Source: Fusobacterium necrophorum subsp. necrophorum
GTDB taxonomy: Bacteria; Fusobacteriota; Fusobacteriia; Fusobacteriales; Fusobacteriaceae
Reading direction: 5' to 3'
DNA: 64,000 bases
NCBI RefSeq assembly: GCF_004006635.1
Contig: NZ_CP034842.1
Span: forward strand, 186,001 to 250,000
Shown here: positions 56,073 to 64,000 of the stretch, piece after piece
Layout: each line of letters opens with the position of its first letter
Position numbering within the stretch: the first letter of the stretch is position 1
The notes under the pieces: generated by a model
Database searches by the model: none
Told to the model about the DNA's origin: nothing
The model's input: only the letters and a program-made list of their open reading frames with translations
Position numbers and translations under genes: made by a program

Positions 56073-59000
56073 ATCCCAAAAAACAATAACTCCTCCTACC
56101 ATTGTATCCACAACGGTTGCTATCAATGCTATCAATGCTCCTCAAATTTCTACTCCTACAATTGCAGATATGACAGAACCAACAGAGCCTCAAGTAATTG
56201 TCAATCAACCAGGTACAATTCCTACATTAAGTTCTATTACAGTAGCTCCTATTACTGCTTTGAATATCTCTCCCACTCCACCAACAGTAGGAGAAGCACC
56301 AAGTATAAATGTTCCAACTGTACAAAGACCTGCTACGCCAGCTGGCTTTACGCCAAGACTTGTTAGCCCTCCTGTGGTAGAGGAAAAGAAAGTCAATGAT
56401 CCAAGAGTTCCAGATCCACCTGCATTATCAGTAACATTTCAAGATGTTCCAGCTAATCTTACAGGTTATAATAAAAATGCAGCATTAACTAATAATGGAT
56501 TAATTTCTCAACTTGATTTATTGACTGGAACATATGATATGTATTTTAGAGGACATGGTCAAGGACAGGAATTTTCATTTTCAGGAGCAACGGCTAATCC
56601 TTTTACTCCTTCATCAGGAGGTTTAGCTTTACCAAATAGTGATAGTGGAAATTTTAGCAAAGTAGCATTTTATGGGATAGGAGGAAAAGCATCAGCAACT
56701 ATATCAGAAAATGTAACTATGAATATGATAGGGAACTATCAAAGTGGAGCTTTTAATACAATTTTTTATATTGGGAATAATTTAAGTGCTGGAACTCAAA
56801 CATCATTATTAACAAACAAAGGAAAAGTTAATATATATGGAAATAAACTCTTAGTCGTCAATAGTGATAATGTAAGTTCAGCAAGTGGTTCAGTGATGAA
56901 ATTTGTTAATGAAGGTACAATAACTTCTTATACTGAAAGTAAAGAATTTGCAACAGGAAAGACTTCTGGACCAGGTGAAAACATAATTTTTGCTGGTTTT
57001 ACTTATGGTAATAATGCTTCAGAACATATTGAAAATGGAGTAGGAGGAAAAGTAATATTCTACACTCCAGGAAGTGCTGGTTGGATGTATTCACCTGCTG
57101 CAACAGCTACTGTAAAAAGGAGTGCAATAAATAATGGAGAGATGAAACTATATGGAAAAAATAGTTTAGGTATAGGAACAAATGAAAAAACTAGAATAGA
57201 TGACATGGCTTATGCCGATATACAATTAAATACTCCAATAGAAATATTAGGAGATCAGTCTGTTGGTGCAAGTATAAAAATACAACCTAGTATTGGATCA
57301 AATAATTTTATTAACTCTACTTGGAATATAAAAGTAGGTGGTTTAGATAAAGCACAACAAAGTAGTTTTGGTGATGAAATATATGATAGTACGACTTCGA
57401 CTTCAAAAGCTGGAAATATATTAAAAGTTGAGCAATCAATAGGATTAAATTTTGATTTTGATCCTGTAAAATCAGGGACTTTAAGAGAGATAGAAATAAA
57501 GAAATATAAAGTTTCATTAGAAGCAGATGCAGATAGCTCAACAGGTATAAGAGTAGGGAATGCAAAAATTAATTTAACAGAAACAGATAATTTTAGTCAA
57601 ATAAAAATAAATGGAACAAATAATATAGGTCTTCTTTCAGATGGAGCAACAGCAGAATTAAAATATAGCAACACTAAAAATGCTTTAAACTTACATGGTG
57701 GAGAAGGAAATATTCTTTTTGCAACAATAAATTCTGGAAAACTTAATGTAGAAAATAATTTTATATTAGAAACTTCTGACGGTTCAGATGAAACAAGTGG
57801 TGCTAAATTTGTATCTGCCTATACAAAAGGTGTAAATTCTAAGGTTACTTTTGCAAAGGGAATTTCTTTTAAACATACTGGTGACGAAACTATAGGTATG
57901 TATGCAGCAGACAGTGGAAATATAACAGTAACAAACCCGACATCAGTTACTTTACCAACTATTACATCTACTTCAGAAGTAGATAATTCGACTTTACCAA
58001 ATATGGCAAGTACAGTAAGTACAAAACTTTCTGTTACTGGAAATAAAAGTGTAAGTTACTATGCTAATGCTGGTGGAATAATAGAAAATACAGGTTCAAT
58101 TACAAAAGTAACAAATGGTTCGGCTTTAGCTTATGCAAAAGGAGCTAATAGTAAAATAACAATTTCTAACTCTTTACTTGATTATTCTGGAGAAGGTTAC
58201 TCACTATATACTGAAAATAGTGGAAAAATTGTTGCAGATAACAGTGTGTTAGTATTAAGAGGGAAAGCTGTTGGGATGAAAGTAAACTCAGTAACAAGTT
58301 CAGATATTTCATTTACAAATGGAAAAATTGTTATGATGTCTAATGATGCTATACCATTTGTTGCTAGTGATATTACAGGTACTGTTAATGCAAGTAATAT
58401 TATAGGAGGATTAGGGCTTCCTAATATTACAATAGCTAAAGGTAAAGATGTGGGAACAGTATTTAATAAATATAAGATAGCAGCTATTGATGGAATGGTA
58501 AACTTAATTATAGATCAGGATTTAGATAAGAAATATGCAACCGATGATAGTAATGAAACAAGTTCAGATTTAAGTAAAAAAGCTTCTTATGCTCTATTTA
58601 GAAGATATTTGATTCAAAGAGCTAAGGTAGAAGCTAGTGGAAAAACTATAAAAGCAGTTCTTGATAGTAATGATTTAACAAAATTAGATGCTACACAAGT
58701 AGTGGGACTTGAAATGAGTTCAAGTAAAAATGCAAATAATGTAAATGAAACAGCTATTAATTTAGTTAATTCAAAGATAATAGCAGATAGAAATGGGGAA
58801 GGAACAGGAGCAGTAGGAGCATATATTAACTATGGTTTAGTAAATATTGATGCTACATCAAAAATAGAAGTAGAAAAAGATATTTCAGGTGGAAATTCTG
58901 CAAATAATAGAGCAGTAGGAGTATATGCAGTAAATGGTTCTAAAGTAGATAATAAAGGGACTATTGAGGCTGGAGGAAAAGAGTCAGTTGGCATTTTAGC

Positions 59001-62000
59001 TATGGCCTATGGAGAATCAGGAGGAAATATTCAACAAAATCAGTTTGGTGGAAAAACTGGTGAAGGAACTTTCTCTGTAACTAACTCTGGAAATATAACA
59101 ATATCTGATGATGATGCTATCGGTATCTATGCTAAAAATAATAATACCTCTATTGCAAGTAACGACTATAAAGTAACAAATACAGGGACTATTGAAGTAA
59201 AAAAATCAGTTTCTAAAACAGCAATAGGGATTTATGCTGATAAGTCAACAATATTACCTAAAGATGGGACAATAAAAATAGGAGAAAAAGCAGTAGGAAT
59301 TTACTTAAAAGGTGCTTCTAAATTACTTGGAGATAATGTTACTTTAAAACAAACAGCAACAGGAAGATTGGGTGGAAAAGTTGGAATACTTGCTGATACT
59401 CTAACTAATAAAATTCTTAATACAAAAGTAGTAGCTGATACAGGAGTGAATGATGTAATAGCATATTATTCAAAAGGAAATGGAGCCTTGACAGTTGAGG
59501 CAGATATATCATTAAATGAAAATAGTACAGGTATTACTGGGGAAGATGCTGAAGATTTAGTATATAGTGGCAATAAAACAATAAAGTTAGGGAAAAAGTC
59601 AACAGGAATATATGGACAAAAAAATATAACTTTTGCAAGTGGTTCAAAGATTGAATTGAATGGAAATAATTCTGTGGGAGTTTTTGCAAAAGGGTCATCA
59701 GGAGCAATTAATTCTGAAGGAAAGATTAAATTTACAAAAGAAAATTCTCTTGGTCTATATGGAGCAGATGGAGCTACTGTTAATGATAAAACAACCTCTA
59801 TGGATTTTTCTGATGCAAATGCTAAAAATAATATAGGAGTATATTTAGCGGGATCTAAATGGATTGATGAAAAAACCTCTACATATACCTTTGATTCAGA
59901 TCATTCTAAAAATAATATATACTTATTTGTACAAGGTGGAACTGTTGGAGGAACAGATACTGGAAGTACTGCGACTTTAAAGAGTGAATTTAAGGTTGCT
60001 CCAACGGGAACAGCTAGTTCAACTGAGAAGACAATAGGAATGTATTTTGATACAGCTGTAAAAGGGAAATCAACTTCTGTAGATAATACTCTGGATATGA
60101 CAAATGCAAGTGCTAAGATTTCTGTAACTAATGCTGGAATAGGAGTATATGCAAAGAATGCTGATACTAGTAAAAACAATATAATAAAGAAAATCAATGT
60201 TTCTTCTGATGGACAAGGTTCTGTTGGAGTCTTTACTGATGGTAATTTAAAACTTAATGGAACTAACGGATTAATTGAAGCTAAAAGTAACGGAATAGGA
60301 CTTTATGGAAATAAAGGTAAAGTTACTGTTGAAGGTAATCATAAAGTTGAAATTACTTCTGCCGGAACAGGAGCATATTTAACAAATGGTAGTTATCTAA
60401 GCGAAGGAAAATTAGAGCTTAAAAATAACACAGCTGGAACTGCAGCAGCAGGTGTTTACTACACCAAAGGGAACGCAACATCAGAAGTAGAACATAAAAC
60501 CGAATTACATGTAAAGGACGGAGATAATTTACTTGCTCTATATGCAGATGGAGGAATCAAACTTAAAAATTCTGCAAAGATCAATGTTTCAAAAGGAACA
60601 TCAAATGTTGGGGCTTTTGTAACAGGAAGTTCAGAATTGAATAATAATGCCAATATTACTCTATCGGGAAATGGTTTTAAGCAAGGATTGGGAATTTATG
60701 TAGCGAATGGTAAGGCTACAAACTCAACGGATAAAACGATAAAAGTAGAGGATAAAGAGCAAAATTCTTTATCCGTGGCGATGGCAGCTGATAAAATAGC
60801 AACAGGCACTAGTGCTATCATAGTAAATGCAGGAAATATTGAGGCAATTGGTGATGCAATAGGAATGAGTGTAGCAGAAGGGGCTGAAGGAATCAATGTA
60901 GGGACAATCACAGCAACAAATGATGGCTCATTGAAAGCTATCGGTGTCTATGTCAATGGAGCGAATGCGACATTTAATGGTACTGGTGGAACAATATCTT
61001 CTGAGAATATAGCCCTTGCACTGAAAGATACAGGGGCAAGTAAAATTACAAAGACTGGTAGTCTAAAATTAACAAAGACTGGTGCAGTTGGGGTATATGC
61101 AAATAATTCTGTGGTAGATTTTGAGATCGCACCAACAGTTGCTTTAGGTGTAGATAAAACAGTTGCTCTATATGCGACAGGAACGACTAAAATTAAAAGC
61201 CAAATAACATCAGCAGCAGGAAAATCTCATATAGGAATATATGCAGAAGGTGATGCAGAATTCCAAACAGGTTCTAAAGTAATAGTTAGTAATGGTAGTG
61301 GAAGTAACTATGGAATAGGTATCTATACAAAAGCTGGATATAATAAAGATGTTAATACTGATATTCAACAAAATGGAAAAGAAACCATAGGTCTATTTTT
61401 AGGAAGTAATGGGGGAGCAGGTTCAACTGTAAAACATACAGGAACGATTGATGTTGGAGGTGGAATAGGAACATTTATTCCTAAGTATTCAAAATTTGTT
61501 GCTCAAAATACTACTTTTAATATAGGAACAAATGGAACAGCTGTTTTCTTGAAAGGGGGAACAGCAGATTTGGGTTCAACAGGAACTGCAAATATTAATT
61601 TCACTGGTTCTGGAAGAGCAATATATCAAGATGGAGGAACTCTAACAACAGGAGCAGGATTACATATCACTGGAACAGGAAGTTTCTTAACCCTTAAAAA
61701 TGCTGATTCAACGATTAACTCTATTGTAGAAGTAGGAACGAATGGAATTGGTATTCATAGTATTTATGATTCTTCTGCTCAAAACTATACACTTAAGTTA
61801 GCCAGCCCTACTGGAGATATAAAATTAAACGGAGATAAGGCAACAGGAATCGCAGCAGTGGCTAAAAACACAGTAAATCCTCGTAAAGTAGATGTGATAA
61901 ATGAAGGAACGATTGAAACAGTTTCCGGAAATCAAATGACAGGAGTCTATGGAGTAGGAGCAAATATAGATAATCAAGGAAAAGTTAATATAGGAACTAA

Positions 62001-64000
62001 GGGAGTTGCCATTTATACGACCAATGAAAATTCTCTTGGAAATACTGTTTTAAAGAATAATGGTGAAATTATCTTAACTGGAGATAGCGCAACAGGAATA
62101 GTAGCCATGAAAGTTAATACAAACCAAGATTTTATTGGTGGAAACATTACGGGAACAGCGGATAAGTTAGTGGGAATGTATTTCAAAGACAGTGTTACAG
62201 CAACATTTGTGAAGGATGTCAATATTTCTTTAGGAACCAATGCAAGAGGATTGATTTTTGATGCTGGGCAAGATTTTACAATAACATCAAGTAATAAAAA
62301 TAAGATAACAATAGGAAATACAACAGACATTGCTAGTCGTGGAATAGGAATTTCCGCTTTAGGTGTCAATGGAACTGTTTCGAATACAGATGTTATAGTT
62401 GGAGAAGGCTCTTTAGGACTCTACGCAAAAGATAAAAAATTGACATTTGCTTTATCTACTGGAAAATTAGAATCATCCGATACGAATAAGAGCTCTATTT
62501 TGGCTTATGCGGATGAAAATGACTCAGAAATTGTATTAAATGGAGGAGGAACACTAAAAGTAGGAGCAAAGGGTATTGCCTTGGGAACGAAGAGTGGAAA
62601 AATTACTGCTGATACTACTACTGTTGAAGTAGATGGGGCAAAAGGATTAGGAGCCTATGTAGAAAATGGAGGAAGCATTGATTCGAATTTCGATATTAAA
62701 GTGAAAAGCGCCGAAGGTATTGGAATGTATGCAAAAGGCGGTAATGTAGCTTCTATTGCTAAAGTATCTGAAATTACAGGAAATAAATCCATAGGATATG
62801 TTTTTGAAAATATAACCAATGCGATTACTATAACAAACCCAATTCAATTAACAGATGCTAACGCAACCGGACAAGTTGGAGTTGTATCAAAGGGGACAGG
62901 AGTCGGATTAACAGTCACTGGAATATCTGTCGTTGGAAGTGGAAATATCGGAATATACAATGAAACAACAGAAGCAGTTACAAACAATGCTACTCTTAAT
63001 CTAGGAGATTCCACAGGAGATTTTTCTATAGGTATTTACTCAGAAAAAGGAAAAGTAACAAGCAATGGAAATGCTACTGTAGGGAAAAATTCGGTTGGTA
63101 TTTATGGAAAAGAGACAGGAACTAAATTAGTTGGAGATATGACTATCGGTGAAAAAGGGGTTGGACTATATGTAGATAATACAAATTCAATGCAAGGAGA
63201 TACAGAAATAACTGGAACTTTAACCGTAGGAGCAAATGGAGCCATAGGAATACAAGCTAAGAATTCTAAGACAACATTAGGAGGAGATTTAAACGTAGCC
63301 GATGGAGACAGCAAAGGAATTTTTTCTGAAGGAAATGGTGATGTTGAAACAAAAGGAAATATTACAGTTGGAATCAATTCCGTCGGTATTTACAAAAATG
63401 GTACTGGAGAAGTAAAAACAGCTTCTGGAAAAACGTTAACAGTGAAAGATAATGGATATGGTATATTCTCTAAAAGCGCAAAAGTAACTAATAATATGAA
63501 TGTAACAGTAGGTACAGATGCAATCGGTGCTTATGTAGATGGTAATGATTTAACTTCCACTGGAACCGTTACAGTAGGAAACAAAGGAGTCGGGTTACTT
63601 ATAAAAGGAACAGGAAAAACGTTAAAATCAACAGGCGCTATCACAGTGGGATCCAATAACTCTGTAGGACTTTATGCCGGAGAGAATGCAAACATCGATC
63701 AAAATGGAACTGTTACAGTAGCTGATAACAATGGAATCGGTGTTTACTCCAAAGGAACAGGAGGGGTTACAACTTCCGGAAACATCACAGTTGGAAAAGA
63801 TTCTATAGGGGTATATAAAGATGGAACAGGATCTATGACTATCGGGGCTGCTTCTCAAACTATGGAAGTGAAAGAAAAAGGATATGGAATCTACTCCAAA
63901 GGAGCCAACGTTAACAGTCACATGACGATGACTTTAGGAAAAGAAGCGGTGGGAATTTATGCAAAAGGAGCTTCTATAAAGCAAGAAGGAGATATTACCG
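55513..64000 (+). CDS. Giant type V autotransporter adhesin C (3' end beyond window)
   Basis: The frame is open from ATG 55513 to the window edge, about 2829 residues, with no stop or frameshift seen at the points I checked. Signal and N-terminal domain match A and B. The next 12 residues match B, and then a private linker starts (KTITPPTIVSTT). The passenger has the same GIGIY/SVGIYG repeats. The late passenger resembles B (GAYVDGNDLTSTGTVTVG); the last 64 bases before the edge are identical to A at 36009-36072. It is thus a mosaic of A-like and B-like segments. The barrel should lie about 2 kb beyond the window. Confidence 0.92.
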   Translation, partial: MIYFDQVQRQLKACLKHSKHYSFSISLLVAFLISGTFAFASTPSPKDKPFFKSRKQIHTEILNHKIHIDTFLLKNLNFIQNADLKAKLLLQRADFWMKPLHDSFQFFFLYDWRNYNKNRNRNTHNFKGNEFVQDNTFAKEYGQVYKGINYGAYGIIKNPFEFVDSVDFGANISPKTVAEKNISEKTVSQKTITPPTIVSTTVAINAINAPQISTPTIADMTEPTEPQVIVNQPGTIPTLSSITVAPITALNISPTPPTVGEAPSINVPTVQRPATPAGFTPRLVSPPVVEEKKVNDPRVPDPPALSVTFQDVPANLTGYNKNAALTNNGLISQLDLLTGTYDMYFRGHGQGQEFSFSGATANPFTPSSGGLALPNSDSGNFSKVAFYGIGGKASATISENVTMNMIGNYQSGAFNTIFYIGNNLSAGTQTSLLTNKGKVNIYGNKLLVVNSDNVSSASGSVMKFVNEGTITSYTESKEFATGKTSGPGENIIFAGFTYGNNASEHIENGVGGKVIFYTPGSAGWMYSPAATATVKRSAINNGEMKLYGKNSLGIGTNEKTRIDDMAYADIQLNTPIEILGDQSVGASIKIQPSIGSNNFINSTWNIKVGGLDKAQQSSFGDEIYDSTTSTSKAGNILKVEQSIGLNFDFDPVKSGTLREIEIKKYKVSLEADADSSTGIRVGNAKINLTETDNFSQIKINGTNNIGLLSDGATAELKYSNTKNALNLHGGEGNILFATINSGKLNVENNFILETSDGSDETSGAKFVSAYTKGVNSKVTFAKGISFKHTGDETIGMYAADSGNITVTNPTSVTLPTITSTSEVDNSTLPNMASTVSTKLSVTGNKSVSYYANAGGIIENTGSITKVTNGSALAYAKGANSKITISNSLLDYSGEGYSLYTENSGKIVADNSVLVLRGKAVGMKVNSVTSSDISFTNGKIVMMSNDAIPFVASDITGTVNASNIIGGLGLPNITIAKGKDVGTVFNKYKIAAIDGMVNLIIDQDLDKKYATDDSNETSSDLSKKASYALFRRYLIQRAKVEASGKTIKAVLDSNDLTKLDATQVVGLEMSSSKNANNVNETAINLVNSKIIADRNGEGTGAVGAYINYGLVNIDATSKIEVEKDISGGNSANNRAVGVYAVNGSKVDNKGTIEAGGKESVGILAMAYGESGGNIQQNQFGGKTGEGTFSVTNSGNITISDDDAIGIYAKNNNTSIASNDYKVTNTGTIEVKKSVSKTAIGIYADKSTILPKDGTIKIGEKAVGIYLKGASKLLGDNVTLKQTATGRLGGKVGILADTLTNKILNTKVVADTGVNDVIAYYSKGNGALTVEADISLNENSTGITGEDAEDLVYSGNKTIKLGKKSTGIYGQKNITFASGSKIELNGNNSVGVFAKGSSGAINSEGKIKFTKENSLGLYGADGATVNDKTTSMDFSDANAKNNIGVYLAGSKWIDEKTSTYTFDSDHSKNNIYLFVQGGTVGGTDTGSTATLKSEFKVAPTGTASSTEKTIGMYFDTAVKGKSTSVDNTLDMTNASAKISVTNAGIGVYAKNADTSKNNIIKKINVSSDGQGSVGVFTDGNLKLNGTNGLIEAKSNGIGLYGNKGKVTVEGNHKVEITSAGTGAYLTNGSYLSEGKLELKNNTAGTAAAGVYYTKGNATSEVEHKTELHVKDGDNLLALYADGGIKLKNSAKINVSKGTSNVGAFVTGSSELNNNANITLSGNGFKQGLGIYVANGKATNSTDKTIKVEDKEQNSLSVAMAADKIATGTSAIIVNAGNIEAIGDAIGMSVAEGAEGINVGTITATNDGSLKAIGVYVNGANATFNGTGGTISSENIALALKDTGASKITKTGSLKLTKTGAVGVYANNSVVDFEIAPTVALGVDKTVALYATGTTKIKSQITSAAGKSHIGIYAEGDAEFQTGSKVIVSNGSGSNYGIGIYTKAGYNKDVNTDIQQNGKETIGLFLGSNGGAGSTVKHTGTIDVGGGIGTFIPKYSKFVAQNTTFNIGTNGTAVFLKGGTADLGSTGTANINFTGSGRAIYQDGGTLTTGAGLHITGTGSFLTLKNADSTINSIVEVGTNGIGIHSIYDSSAQNYTLKLASPTGDIKLNGDKATGIAAVAKNTVNPRKVDVINEGTIETVSGNQMTGVYGVGANIDNQGKVNIGTKGVAIYTTNENSLGNTVLKNNGEIILTGDSATGIVAMKVNTNQDFIGGNITGTADKLVGMYFKDSVTATFVKDVNISLGTNARGLIFDAGQDFTITSSNKNKITIGNTTDIASRGIGISALGVNGTVSNTDVIVGEGSLGLYAKDKKLTFALSTGKLESSDTNKSSILAYADENDSEIVLNGGGTLKVGAKGIALGTKSGKITADTTTVEVDGAKGLGAYVENGGSIDSNFDIKVKSAEGIGMYAKGGNVASIAKVSEITGNKSIGYVFENITNAITITNPIQLTDANATGQVGVVSKGTGVGLTVTGISVVGSGNIGIYNETTEAVTNNATLNLGDSTGDFSIGIYSEKGKVTSNGNATVGKNSVGIYGKETGTKLVGDMTIGEKGVGLYVDNTNSMQGDTEITGTLTVGANGAIGIQAKNSKTTLGGDLNVADGDSKGIFSEGNGDVETKGNITVGINSVGIYKNGTGEVKTASGKTLTVKDNGYGIFSKSAKVTNNMNVTVGTDAIGAYVDGNDLTSTGTVTVGNKGVGLLIKGTGKTLKSTGAITVGSNNSVGLYAGENANIDQNGTVTVADNNGIGVYSKGTGGVTTSGNITVGKDSIGVYKDGTGSMTIGAASQTMEVKEKGYGIYSKGANVNSHMTMTLGKEAVGIYAKGASIKQEGDIT

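Noticed and set aside
27554..64000. Repeated short motifs resembling a tandem-repeat or CRISPR array
   Set aside because: The repeats are protein-level (GIGIY-type beta-helix turns) and vary at DNA level and in spacing; there is no constant repeat/spacer pattern.
55513..64000. Autotransporter C as a frameshifted pseudogene, since no closed frame spans it
   Set aside because: The frame stays open and in register at 57001, 58801, 60001 and 63901; it simply runs past the window end.

Overview
The window is AT-rich DNA whose genes match a Fusobacterium. The evidence is a fusobacterial housekeeping gene order, KDO-type LPS biosynthesis (kdsC-like) beside Gram-positive-like gene content, and very large type V autotransporters of the RadD/Fap2 kind. 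The F. necrophorum/gonidiaformans group is my best guess from overall feel; no 16S gene is present to settle it.

Positions 1-25.6 kb are a dense housekeeping block, almost all on the minus strand. In transcription order (right to left) it holds: a kdsC-like phosphatase; dnaJ behind a perfect CIRCE operator; yajC; an amidase - small anchored protein - yqeK - rnr - smpB - MFS/acyltransferase/acyl-ACP synthetase fusion string; the rpsB-tsf-pyrH-frr translation operon with a structured leader; uppS-cdsA-dxr-tmk-rseP (isoprenoid, phospholipid and envelope protease genes); an NtrC-like regulator with a SurA/PpiD-like foldase; and dnaG-rpoD followed by a degenerate sigma-like protein carrying a His/Cys metal cluster and a NIF3-family protein that runs off the left edge.

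Positions 25.7-64 kb are an accessory region. After a hutD-like gene and a parvulin-like fragment plus lipoprotein come three giant autotransporter genes: A (+, 27.6-38.1 kb), B (-, 40.2-50.8 kb) and C (+, from 55.5 kb, running off the right edge). A and B converge and share an apparently identical 1195-bp 3' end in inverted orientation. B and C diverge and share an apparently identical 706-bp 5' end in inverted orientation. A and C share a 600-bp direct repeat at their 5' ends and further identical patches in the passenger.

The two gaps between these adhesins hold almost only toxin-type genes. Between A and B are a Fic AMPylase-type gene, a RelB/RelE-type pair and an IS200/IS605-like relic. 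Between B and C are a YefM/YoeB pair, two tandem HipA-like kinases, and a small protein paired with a third HipA/CtkA-like kinase. The long inverted repeats make both toxin islands potentially invertible and the adhesins able to exchange passenger domains. A recurrent long hairpin marks the upstream boundary of each adhesin unit. A C-tract in the B and C leaders can pair with their G6 Shine-Dalgarno sequence. This adhesin/toxin mosaic is the most interesting structure in the window, followed by the metal-cluster sigma-like protein.
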